From Diphasiastrum complanatum (lineage: Eukaryota; Streptophyta; Lycopodiopsida; Lycopodiales; Lycopodiaceae), in NCBI GenBank assembly GCA_029204225.1, contig CM055092.1, positions 11,922,310-11,986,309 of the forward strand: DNA of 64,000 nt, in the 5' to 3' direction. Both the position numbers and the translations under genes were made by a program. The notes below the pieces were generated by a model, which worked only from the letters and a program-made list of their open reading frames with translations, did not search any database and was not told the DNA's origin. Positions 45,100 through 57,579 of the stretch are shown piece after piece; position 1 is the stretch's first letter, and each line of letters opens with the position of its first letter.

Positions 45100-45310
45100 A
45101 ACTATTGCTCCTGAAGGGCAATGTTCAAACTTTGTCCAAACAACCTCCATGAAAAGCAACTTTCATCCCCATAGTAACAAGGTCCTGAAGGGAAGCCTTC
45201 AACTTTCATCCAAATTGCAAAAATGCCCAAAATGGCAAACTTCAAACTTTGTACAAGTAGCCACAAGCCCCAATGGGCAACTTTTAAACTTCATCCAACA
45301 AAAACAAGAG
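45100..45310 (+). repeat. Degenerate tandem repeat (GGGCAA...TTCAAACTTT units)
   Basis: Four units at about 45115, 45187, 45231 and 45275 share (A/G)GGCAA, CTTCAAACTTTGTCCAA-like text and short spacers. Spacing is irregular (about 44-72 bp). No coding signature. Confidence 0.5.
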
Positions 45311-45948
45311 ACTTAAACCACGATGGATAAAGCCACAAGCTAAGCTCTTACCTACCATGCTTCAGTGGGATCAAGCCAACCTTTCAAAATATTAAAAAAA
45401 ATTGTTCAACTTCGCATTTAACAAAGATGTCATCTCGTAAAACTACCCTAATGAGGATGTAAAACCTCTGAAGGTAGAACATGCACGAAGCATCAAACAA
45501 AGGAACTAGCAATCTGCGATAGAAAGCCATATATTCAAAAATAAAGGAATGTTGGGAGTTAAGAGTGAATTCAACATAAAAGATGCGCTAAGAAAAGTCA
45601 CTACTCAAGTTCACAATTGCTCTAGTGATTCAAAAGTAATCCTTAGATGTTGCCTCTTAAAAATAATAGTAGTATATCTATGTAGGTGAATGAAATAAAT
45701 TTATAAGATAAATTTGGGACATGATAAAATATTAAAACTAATAATCAATGACAAATTGGGCTTTTTGAGTCCTATGTTTAAGTCACAACTTAAATAAATC
45801 AACTATGTGATTCAAACTGGAATCTGGTTCGAACCAACCCTACACGATTCATTGGGTTCAAATTGCTAGTTCGACGTTCAAATTGTGGTTCGTGGAAACT
45901 ATGTCAACTATAGGGGATTAAAATAAACTCCATATCCAAGATACAGTT

Positions 45949-45976
45949 GGGGGGGGGGGGGGGGGGGGGGGGGGGG
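45949..45976. repeat. Poly-G tract (28 G)
   Basis: An uninterrupted G run on the plus strand; such runs form G-quadruplexes and are unreliable in length in assemblies. Confidence 0.95.
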
Positions 45977-46828
45977 AGATCAAGATAAAAGTTGATTTTA
46001 GACTTTTGACTAGCAACTCGGAGAGAGAAATAAACTTATCAAGATGGAGAACAAAAACTCCACCTTTGATCGCACTTGTCTCAAAAACCTTTTTAATAAC
46101 CAAAGATAAATTTCAGCAACTATCACAAAAGCAAAAGATGGCATAAGTGTCTAGATGTCTAGACCACATCTCAAGAGGAAGGCCTTAAATAGAATATCAT
46201 CTTTACTTTGGAGGTGGCAGTAAACTAGAAGGCCCTAATAAAAGAATGAAAGGATGCCAAAATTCCTAGTGCTTTGTAGCATTTGAAGACATGATCAAAG
46301 CCTATCTATATTATGTGAAGCACCATACCATTTATTTGTGATAAGCATAGTGATTCGAGAGAACAAATATTAGATGTTTTTAATGATTCACCTAAACCCA
46401 ATAGCTAATGATATACCTTGCAACCCAATATGAATTGGGTCAAATCATCATCATCGATCTTGCATGCAAGAAAAATAACTTCTACTTCCTAGATCATATT
46501 CCAAAAAACAAATCTTAGTTCTAACACTTAAAATAGTTTTTTAATGTAAGAAGGAAATAGTCGTACTATATTTCTAGCTTGTGGATTATGCTAATGAGAG
46601 TTGAGAGCAATGGCCAATGGTATGGGACATTGGTTATCGTTGGAGGGTTGACCGAGTATGACTTGGCGTTGATAGCTCTATTGCATGGGGGTGAGTCAAG
46701 AATGACTCTAATAAGCGTTTGTCACTTGGCATTCTAATATTCCCTTACATAAGTCAGCTTATTAGTTTCCTTGTAGCACACCATCCATATTAAAATATTG
46801 ATGCTAAATCAACACACAATATAGCTAT

Positions 46829-47222
46829 CAGATGAATCCAAAGGATGTGCAAAATATTTGCATTGAGATAGAGAAATTAGATAAAGTTGGACTTTTTTAT
46901 GCTACAAACAATAGTGCATGGCTATCTCCGATTGTTATTGTTTAAAAAAAAGGAATGAAAATTCAAGAATATATGTGGATTTTTTAAAAACTCAGCATTT
47001 TATTGTCAAAAACCATCTGTCTTTGATCTCCATTGAGGCTTTTTGGATGATGTAGCAACCCACAAGATTTATATTCTTATCAAAGGTTTTAGCAATTCAA
47101 GTTAAGTTAAAATCACTTTAAAAAAGTAAAAGAAAACATCTCTGAGTGAGGAGCCTACGTCTACCAAGCAATGCTATTTGAACTTAAGAATGCTCCATCA
47201 TCATGCCAAAATAAATTGATGC
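46829..47222 (+). pseudogene. Ty3/gypsy reverse transcriptase remnant
   Basis: QMNPKDVQNICIEIEKLDKV, then NNSAWLSPIVIV and KKGMKIQEYMWIF, then VKNHLSLISIEAFLDDVATH, then YQAMLFELKNAPSSCQNKLM. These match the gypsy RT order: MNPKY, E-I-x-KLL, S-x-W-SPIV-V-KK, the DFRKLN strand, PLP-x-ID-x-LD-x-V-GH, and MPFGLKNAPATFQ. The segment between the GH motif and MPFGL has lost length, several stops are present, and the YxDD motif was not found. Beyond about 47230 nothing is recognisable. RT is the only part of this element left. Confidence 0.8.
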
Positions 47223-47229
47223 CCTGAAG

Positions 47230-48335
47230 TATAGCGGTGTCAATTTCAAATCTTGGAAGGTCTTTACAAAAAGACAATATATCTTAGTTCATTGGGGCAT
47301 TGCCTTTAATGCTTACATCCCGTTGATGCATGAATCGTTGACTACAATGGATATTCTCCTACTAGAATCAGATCTAGCCCCAAAGCTATAGACCAACCAA
47401 TGCTCAATAGGAACCCCTCATAATCATAACTAATTTACGGTTTGAGGTAGGCCTATTGACCTCCTAATGGGATAATAATCCGAGATCAATCCAATCGTGG
47501 GCATGACATAATATGTACTTGCGATGATCCATGTCATGAAACATTCAACATGCAAGCAATTAAACAACATTGCAAAGCTCTCTTCGAGGTGGTTAGATCG
47601 CAAACCAAAAGTTGTGATACCATACAAACCACCTCAACCAAGAGACTAAAACTTTAAAGCAATTTGCTTCAAAATGTTATGTATGCATGTACATGCAAAT
47701 TAAGAAAATACCATGACATGGAGGATGTGAATGGAAAAACTCAACATGCTAACGTCATAGCACATTCATTGTGACATTGACACCACATAGATTGCCAATC
47801 TCTAGTGTCCACAAAAGGAAGCACCAACCTTCACAAATGTCCCAATAGAGTGATCAGATCTATTCAAAGGAGCAACTTTAAGAACCCTATCCCAAAGGTA
47901 TATCCATGTAAGGGCTCTAGCCCCAAGGGTGTCTAGATTGGCCTCTAACCACCCAAGGATATCCACCTTGGTATTCTCATGTGATCATTAGAAAGTGCCC
48001 TTGAATTAGCTTTCCTTGTGAGGCCATTGCTCCTATGTAGCTATAAATTCTTAAATACATAGGATACAAAAAAGCAATTCGTTAATAAAGATCATTGCCT
48101 CCCAACTAGCTATGAAAAAAGACTTGTCTAAACTCAATCCATTTTGAAGGAGCTTAGCTTATACTTGAGAGCCCATTATAGGTGCCAAGGGCATTAAGCC
48201 CTCCTTGAAACTTCTAAGCTAGCTCAAAGTCTATTGGTTCTTATTTGATTACAGTGTATGCATTCATATTATAATGTCTTCAAAGGTTCTCTCAAAAGCA
48301 AAGCTCATCTCATTTACAAACATTTACATGTTTTA
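47230..48335. other. No gene recognised
   Basis: Sequence downstream of the gypsy RT scrap; short ORFs without motifs. Confidence 0.5.
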
Positions 48336-48339
48336 AAAA

Positions 48340-48560
48340 ACGCAAAACTAGCTTTATTACATGTCTCATGTACAAGTCCTCCCAAAAGTAAGACTAGCTT
48401 TATAACATGCTTTATTTATGAGTCCTTAACATGTTCTCATAGAAGTAATCGCAAGCTTTCTAACATGTTTCATTCATCGATTTTTGACATGTTCTCACAA
48501 GTCACAAGCTTTATAATATGTCCATACAAGTTCACATGATATTCTTGCAAAAGCAAACAA
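48340..48560 (+). repeat. Degenerate ~57-bp tandem repeat (AAGCTTTATAACATG units)
   Basis: Four units each contain (A/C)(T/A)AGCTTTATAACATG or a close variant and a CTCATA/CTCACAAGT-type end (near 48345, 48400, 48455 and 48510). No ORF or known element matches. Confidence 0.55.
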
Positions 48561-48968
48561 AGGCTTTATAGCAAGCCATACAAGCTATGAAGTCTCATAC
48601 ATGTCCATAGACAACACATGAATTTCACATCATATATGACTTTTGTTCAAGGTCATTGATCTAGGGGCAATGCCTTAACAATTTACATCCTCATTTATGC
48701 AAGTTTTTCTATCTAAGAGGTTGCCTTAAGACCTTCCTTAAGGTTGTTCATGCTCCTCTATATTAAACCATGACAGTATTCTTCTCCCTAAGGCCAGCCA
48801 CTATTTCAACTGTTTCAATTGCATGTGTATATTATAACAATCATAGAATACTTGGTAGCTTTGTGAGACTTACAGTAGACGCAAAATCTGATGTTGACCT
48901 TAGAATAATTTTATTCGTTTCGTTATTAAATTCTATAAAACATTAATATTTGGCCCATAGGCCAATCG

Positions 48969-48970
<2 letters not shown>

Positions 48971-49023
<53 letters not shown>
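48971..49023. repeat. (CT)n microsatellite
   Basis: An uninterrupted CT dinucleotide run of about 53 bp. Confidence 0.97.
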
Positions 49024-49025
<2 letters not shown>

Positions 49026-49537
49026 GGATGCTCCTTTGTTCAGTCTTACCCTACTATATTAAAACAAAAAACGTGGATAGACACTAATGTACTGCTACCT
49101 CATATTTACAAGGTTTTTTTTTAATACACCCTTGCACATGATGGAACTTTTTCTACTTAGAAGGTTTTCCCACAAATATTTAAATTGGTTTGGTCCGTTT
49201 AAAATAATTTGGAGGGAAATAGAGTTTCCCACTCCCACTCTCTCCTTCCAGTTTACTACCCTTTTGGGCACTATAAGTACATGCTTCTCTCAACCATTTT
49301 TTGCTTTACAACATCGGTGAAGAACTTTGCTCCTCTGATACTCGCTGAAAGTGCGCCCTACCTACATACGGATCAGCGATCTGACAGCTTATGGTATGTA
49401 ATTGCTTCTTTCTTACATTACGTTTACATTTACTCTACTCTCCGGAGAAGGTTGCTGTAATAATCATCGGATTTGATATGCCATTCATCTTTCTAAACCT
49501 TGTTAAGGATATGATAGGGCAAAAACACATTGAGTTC

Positions 49538-50105
49538 CAGCGATGGACAACAATGACATGTTTGGTTGCTTGAAACCATCCACCCTGCCTCAAAGGGCAA
49601 CGATGGACAATTTCAAAGTATGTGATAATTCTCTGAAGTCGCAGGTGATAGCAATGATGTAACCACAACTTTTTCATGTTTTTAACTTACTCCTTATGAC
49701 TCAGTGAGCAGCGATGGAGGGCTGCCTCACTCCTACACATATTTCACAGTCTTCTGTGAGTAGGAATGAGCGTTGTCTAGCGATGGACAGATCGTTGTCC
49801 AGCGATGGACAGTTCGCTGTCCAACGATGGACAGTTCGCTGATAATTGCTCATATGAAGACGATATATCGATATCGCTTTGTGCCTTCCAGTGATGGATC
49901 GCAAATGCTTGGTAAACTCACTTTTAAACACCAAATCTACACTTACAGTTCTGCTGTTCCAGCAATGGATAGGAGGAGGGTCTCCTCTTCAGTTGATAAT
50001 ACTATTTATTCATGCATGGCTAACTGTCCAGCGATGGACAATGAACTTGTACTATCTGTTCATAGAATCTTGTACTTCTGTAGCCTCCTCCAACCAACGA
50101 TGGAA
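49538..50105. repeat. Cluster of palindromic CCAGCGATGGAC motifs
   Basis: About ten copies of (T)GTCCA(G/A)CGATGGACA or partial versions lie at roughly 49541, 49599, 49713, three in tandem at 49771-49836, then 49890, 49963, 50030 and 50097. TGTCCA and TGGACA are inverted 6-mers separated by four bases (GCGA or ACGA). The motif is not seen elsewhere in the window. It does not sit in a convincing ORF. It could be a regulatory cluster or part of an unknown repeat. Confidence 0.75.
49771..49836. repeat. Three tandem 22-bp repeats
   Basis: Units start at 49771, 49793 and 49815. Each begins CG(T/C)TGTC and ends CGATGGACAG(A/T)T; a fourth partial start (CGCTG) follows. They carry the palindromic motif described for 49538-50105. 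Confidence 0.9.
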
Positions 50106-51550
50106 GGATGGACACGTGCATGCATAACTCTTACTTATGTGCTCTTTTTGAGATATTCATAGATTTTGTGGCCTCATAGTATGAAGCTAATGATATCTCA
50201 GGCTATAGCTTTCTCATACTGCTCCAGGTTCGTCAGAATATTACGTGGTTCTTTCCTGAACCAAATACTCTTTACTGAAAGGTAGGCAACCAACTGGACC
50301 TCTGCTTTGTAAATTAACTAACATAATCAAAAGATGTTGTGTAAAGCTCGTTTTGCATAACTTTTCAAGGCAATACGCTCACTCCACGGTTTCTTGGCCT
50401 TCTTATGTTCTAAAATAGTAAAAACTCACCAGGCTATAAAAATCTACTATGGCTGCCTCTCAAGAAGCTACGTCTACAACTATTCAGGTACACACTTCGA
50501 GTTTAAATTTACTCTTCACAACTACGGTAAGCATGGTGGTTTTTGGCTCCATAAAAACTATAATAGACATGCACTCTACATATGTTTAGTCTTTCATTCC
50601 GCTTTTTTTTTTTTTTTCCGTTTTTTCAACTTCCCTTGTTCAAAAGCAAGTAACGACATAAGACCACACTTAAATCAAACGAAAGTACCCGAAAATAAGA
50701 TTTGGTCACTAAAAGTAACAGTAAGGACTCTAGTATTATGATCTTAGACAGCATGGATATGCGTAAGAATCATAGTTTATACTTAGGGAGTAGAATCTGC
50801 CCTACTACCCAGTATAAACACTGATAGTCCCTTACTCTATTTTAATGACATCTCTCCTGTACAATGTCCTTATACCGTGGATATTATATCATTCCGATAT
50901 AACATTCATGGTAACACTTCATCTTTTCTCTATTAGTGTTACTTTAGACTTTTTGGTGAGATACAACTGGAAAGCATGGATATGCTCAAGAGTATGAACA
51001 GTAGTGCGTGACATACCTTACGTCGTAAGAGTCACTTGGGTCAGTATAGCATGGATTTGCTCTGATACCAGCACACGTGTTCACACCGAGTCTTTTGGCT
51101 AAATAAAATGCCTAACGGTTTAAACTTTTCATACTCCTCTTTGATTAAAATGAACTGATACGGACCAACTGACCGTAAGCTGATCAGTATGGCACTCGCC
51201 CTGATACGGTGATATAACGGCTTGGCCTATCGCTAAAACATTGTACGTTTGGGAAGATTGGACTATGTTTTAAAATGCTATTCAAAGCTGTTAAGTAGTA
51301 TAACTTCTTTTGGACATGAATAACAACTGTCGTTCAGCTATGACACCTGTCTTCCTCACTAAACTAACTTGAGTGGTTTTGTTTTGTGAGATGGTGGCAG
51401 GTATCAATTGGACGTCTTGAAAGTTGTTACGCTTTATGGTGCTTTCTAGTACTGTATTTTACTTTTCAGCCTTACTTTACTTTGTTGGATTATGAATAAA
51501 GAAGAGCTTCAGTCTTGCTTTGTCAAGAGGAACTAAGTGGTGTCTTGTAG

Positions 51551-52010
<460 letters not shown>

Positions 52011-52023
52011 TCGTTTATCTCAG

Positions 52024-52424
52024 CCACGTTCAACGAGGGCCGTCTGCGAGAACGCAAAGCTCTCAATGTTCATGTTAGAGGTATTCCGAACTCCCAAAAT
52101 GCTGTTGAAGAAGCTGAAAAGTTTTTGGAAGGAAATCTTCAGTACCATAGCAAAGGTCTGAAAACTGCCTGGAGACCTATGAAGGACCCAAATACTCTTG
52201 TCATCCGATTCACGTCAGTGTCTCACAGGCGTGAAGTTTTAGGGAAACGATCTAATTTGTGTGATACCAAAATCTATTTGGACGAAGATCTTACTTTCAT
52301 CCAAGTCCAAGAACGTAAGAAAGCAAGACAAGAAGCTCTATCAACTGGCAAACGACTTATCTATCATGATGGCATTATCAGATTTGTGGATCGTAAGCCT
52401 ATAGTTAATGAGATTCTGAGATAG
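52024..52424 (+). CDS. Partial exon or ORF resembling LINE ORF1 C-terminal RNA-binding region
   Basis: The frame running to TAG at 52422-52424 reads FNEGRLRERKALNVHVRGIP, then NAVEEAEKFLEG, KTAWRPMKDPNTLVIRFTS, HRREVLGKRSNLCDTKIYLD, EDLTFIQVQERKKARQEAL and IYHDGIIRFVDRKP. The order (R-R-x-N-V-x-V-x-GIPE, then VIV-F-x-R-x-VL, then I-x-EDLT-x-Q-x-RR, then a basic helix and I-x-x-R) is that of RNA-binding ORF1-type proteins of L1-like retrotransposons. No in-frame ATG exists before 52125, and the CTAA run closes every frame upstream, so translation would need a splice at CAG 52021-52023. An ATG at 50449 starts a 26-codon ORF ending at a good donor (ACG|GTAAGC, 50526/50527), but phases do not match for a simple two-exon gene. 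No LINE RT is nearby. Confidence 0.45.
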
Positions 52425-52637
52425 AGTTTGAGTTTGAGTTAGAGAAATGAAGAGATGTCCAGTTGAGCATGCAAATGGTACACGTACCATATAATCCTGG
52501 TTATATCACTCTCTTGTAAGTTACTTCTTAGTTAGTTTGGTATTAGTTAGATTGTTTTGACGACATTGATCCATCTTGTGTCCATCTTATCTGTTGTACT
52601 TGTTCGTCTTATACGCTTTCGGCATGGAAAAGACGTT

Positions 52638-52643
52638 AATAAA
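52638..52643 (+). promoter_or_regulatory. Possible poly(A) signal
   Basis: AATAAA lies 214 bp after the stop codon at 52424 and is followed by CTTCTTCTTCTTC, plausible for the 3' UTR of the preceding ORF. Confidence 0.4.
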
Positions 52644-52659
52644 GCTTCTTCTTCTTCTC

Positions 52660-53537
<878 letters not shown>

Positions 53538-53747
53538 CCCAAGCCACTACTCAATTATTTTGGGAGTCAAAATAGATGCTTTTAGCAAATTTCATAATAA
53601 AAACTTCTCTGTCAAAAAATTCGTAGTAGCAAAATCTCTAGTGATACTTGATCTATAGGACTTGAAAATCAGTCAAGAACCAAAACCCAAAGATGATGAG
53701 GTTGGACAACCTAATTAAGATAGGTGCAATTTGCCTATTAATATCTT

Positions 53748-55601
53748 GTGATACACGATAATTTGATACTTCATATAAGTGTCAAAATTTCATCATCTCA
53801 AGATGGGAAACACTTCAAAGCATGTTTGAAGCAACTTCCTCAAACCAAATTGCTCTTGAAGAAACATTTCCACACGATGAAAATAAACGAAGGTAAAACT
53901 ATAAAAGAATATTACACGAGAGTCAAGATAATCCATGATCATTTTTTTGTAGCTGAGAAATATGTTGAATATGGCGAGTATCCATTGTGGGAAGCTTGGT
54001 CATTTGAAATCAGTTTTAGATTCAAGTGTGTTTCTAATGCAAATCAAAATAGAATGAGTTGTTTTCACTATGGTAAATCAAATCACATAGAGACTGAACG
54101 TTGCATTGAATAGCATGCCCAAATCATAAGAGGAAGCATGACAGGAAATATGATAGATGCCATCCACAAATATCGTGGGTGGAGATTTATTTATTTATTT
54201 TATGGCATACGAAACAAACTCATGAGTGAATGAAATGCATATTCAAGTGCATCCTCTCATATGACATCACATAGAGAGCGGTTCTCCTCATGAATGGCAA
54301 CATCAAAGTAAAGTGGTTATTAGTGATGATAACACTCAAAAGATTGAACAATGTGGTGATATTCCAACTCATCTTCATGGAGGAGAAAAAAGACTGATCT
54401 GTAAAGCACTCCATATTCTTAAACTCACAAAAAACTTGTTATCAATAAGTTGCAATACTATCTAAAGGTTCAACATACAAAAACAACTTTTTGTTAAAAG
54501 AGATCAAAAACAAATTCATAGTGGCAACGAACAAGTTGCAAGCCATAAAGGATCGTGAAGCATTTGTGGTGCAAGAAGATTATCAAAGTCATCGTTAAGA
54601 TGAGTCATATGGTCATCTCAACTACTAGAGCCTCATGCTCCTCTAGAAATGATAAGTAGTTTATTTGAAATTGTTGAAGTTTAAAAGCTTTTGAAGCATG
54701 TGTGATGAGATAACATCAAAGAACTAAGTAACTTTCAAGCGGACCATATGGAGCCAAAGGCATCTTGGAGATGACCCATAGTGATATATGGAGCACAATC
54801 TAAGGTAGGTCATTTCTATTACATCGCTTTTTATTCAATTTATTCAAGGAACCCTTGAATTTACTCTTTAAAACACAACTCTAAAGCTTTTGATGTTTTG
54901 AGAGTTACAAATTTGGTTGAAACCCAAATGGAAATGAAATTCAAAGCGCTAAGAAGAGAGAGAGGAGGTGAGTATGAATAAAATCGATTTGATTTTGCAA
55001 AGAGTGTGGAACTAGGAGACAATTAGCTACTTCCTATATACCCCAACACAATTGTGTAGCAAACAAAAGAGAATAGAACAATTGTGAATGTGCAAGACGC
55101 ATGATTTATTGAAAAGGTTATTCAAAGAACTGCATATCTTTGATACATCTTACCAACAAGGACATTGGACGAAAAAACACTCAAAAAGGTTATTCATGGC
55201 CGCAAGAGGAATATTTCAGCTGAAAGAATTTGGCTTCGACGTATATGTACATAAACGTGATGAGACAAGAAGGAAATTGGACACAAAATGACATAAATGC
55301 ATCTCCACTAGTTATGCAACCAAGGAGAAAGCTTATCAATTGTTTGATCCACAAACAAAGAAGACAAACACAAGTCAAGTTGTTATTAAACGTGAGGGTT
55401 ATAGTATTGAGTTTCAACAAAGAATTATGGACAATGAAATACAAGTGATCTTGGTGCAGAGATACTCGATGGTGGTGAGAGGGCAACTAAATGGTGAACA
55501 AACCTATACAAGATGAAGAAGCAGTACAACAGCCATCATCAAAGCCTTAGAAGTTGCCCCAGTGATCTTGAAGATCACAGAAGACGGACAAACATTGCAA
55601 C

Positions 55602-55635
<34 letters not shown>

Positions 55636-56165
55636 CCACAAACAAATCTAACTTTTGCATTAATAGCTACTGTCTTGAGTAGCATACTTATGATGAAGCC
55701 TCTCAACAACAAGAATGGAAAAAAGGCAATGCAAGAAGAGTAGAATTCTATCATAAAATAGTAATTGGAAATTAGTGACAAAAAACTTGATTTGGGAGAA
55801 GTGAATAGAAAAACTTAATTAAAAAGTCAATAAAGGTGTTGACAAGTACAAAGTAAGAGTAGTTGCAAAAGAGTATGTTAAAAAAGAAATAGACGACTTA
55901 AAAAAAAACATTTGCTCCCATAGCTGAAGAACATAATATAGGAGCTATTTTATCACTTGCTACAAATTATGAATGGCATATCACATCAAACTATTGGTCT
56001 TGAATGGATATCTAGAAGCGTATATGTCACTCAACCACAAAGTTGTAAATTCAAAGTTGGAAGATTTTATGCAAATTGAATAAAGCTTTATACGTTTTGG
56101 AGCAAGCTCCTACTACATGGTATTCAAGAACAAATAAATATCTACTCAAAGATCAAACTATATGC
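53748..56165 (+). pseudogene. Heavily decayed copia element (Gag to RT)
   Basis: Gag: HTMKINEGKTIKEYYTRVK (53875-53930) and a knuckle with one Cys lost (CFHYGKSNHIETERC, 54060-54104). Protease-integrase linker: LICKALHILKLTKNLLSIS (54395-54445). Integrase: LEMTHSDIWS (54765-54795), EMKFKALRRERGGEYE (54930-54980), YIPQHN (55040). Integrase C-terminus: KRDETRRKLDTK, KEKAYQLFDPQTKK (55250-55360). RT: KYKVRVVAKEYVKKEI (55830-55880), LATNYEWHI, LNGYLEAYMS, then NKALYVLEQAPTTWYSR (56079-56130). The order is correct throughout but stops and frameshifts are dense, and YVDD and RNase H were not found. Older than the other copia copies here. Confidence 0.8.
55604..55632. repeat. (GA)n microsatellite
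   Basis: About 14 GA units within the decayed copia. Confidence 0.95.
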
Positions 56166-56803
56166 ATCAAAGCATTTTATGACAAGAAGATGTTCCAAGG
56201 GTTGCAACTAGTACACATGCAACAACAAAGCTCAAAAGTATTTACAAATAGAATTTGGAAGTAACTTGCATCTGCATTTGAAACCCAAGCTAGAATTGAT
56301 GCAATTCCTTCAACATGACGATTATCGATTAAAAGTTGAAGAATGGCAAATGCTTGGTTGATCATATTAACCACAAGAGGTCCATTATGAATCAACTTGC
56401 AGGAGTGTCTGAAGATGATGCAATGGCGGTACGATGCTACATTGTTTTCTAAGTGAAAGTCATTATGAAAGATAATTCTAGAGGTAGCAAATGAGATACC
56501 AAGTGTCACTAGGTGGTAAGCTTGAATATATCAATCAATGTCATGATGGGACGACTAACTTGGTGGCTAAGAAGAATGATGGAGAATTCACAATCTCGTT
56601 ACCATCCTAGAAGATGACCTCCTTGAACGTGCAAAAAATGCATATCCAATCTTGTTACAACTTACAAGGTATTTTGTTACAAACCTTGTAGTTCAAAGAA
56701 ACTAGCAATACAAGTGCAGGAAAAAAAGACTCATCTTTTGTATGAACCTTGATGGTTTGTTGACTAAAAACTTATTGCTAATCATGGATGATCGATCAAG
56801 GGT

Positions 56804-56838
<35 letters not shown>
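56804..56838. repeat. Poly-G tract (35 G)
   Basis: An uninterrupted run of G; its length is likely imprecise in any assembly. Confidence 0.95.
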
Positions 56839-56839
<1 letters not shown>

Positions 56840-57475
56840 CGAAGATATGAGCTTCACAACCTTGTCCTACTAACATCACGACTTCACATCAATGTTTTTT
56901 CAACCCGTTTTGTACGTCATTTCAAAATGAGTTTCAAGCGAGAGGTCCAAGTTCAAAACGGGAAACTTTCTTAGGGTTTTTATATTTTTGTAAATGTGTT
57001 TTTATGGGTTTATGGGGTTTAGACATGTCATAGAAAGACTAGTACTAAGTAGATACATCCAATTTCTATCTCTAACTTAGTGGCTTTAGTGCTTATTGTG
57101 GTAACTTAAGAAGATTAAAACTTGGGGAGCTCTACGAAATTGCTTTGAAACACAATAGCAGATACATGATCAATGAAAGCAAGACACCTAGTATTCGAAC
57201 CTTAGAATCAAGATTGAAATCAATGGCTCCAATGCTCGGAGTCAGAGTTTATAATTTAACAAGATTGAAGAACTTTTTAAAATTGTTTCAAAATTTTGGA
57301 CCTGGTAGTAGATACTCGATAACATGTCAACAATCACACTTCTATGCCTCGCCCTAATTTGGGCCCTATGGGACCCCATAAATAGGTAATCATATACTTG
57401 TAGATACTAGATACTCCCATACTCCATACATATTACAAGACTAAGTTGAAATGCAAAAAAAATTGGTTTTTTTTG

Positions 57476-57575
57476 TCCAGTCGTTTCGAATGTTCGTTTG
57501 TCATTTCAAAACAGACTCGTTTCAAACGTGGTGTTTCGAACGCATTTCATTGTTCGAAACGCGTTTCGACACAAC
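57476..57575. repeat. Cluster of TTTCGAA/TTCAAA(C/A) motifs
   Basis: Within 100 bp: CGTTTCGAATG, CATTTCAAAACAG, CGTTTCAAACG, GTTTCGAACGC, TTCGAAACGCGTTTCGAC. A related pair, GTACGTCATTTCAAAATGAG and GTTTCAAGC, lies at 56905-56945. Possible subterminal motifs of a non-autonomous DNA transposon; no termini identified. Confidence 0.35.
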
Positions 57576-57579
57576 ATTG

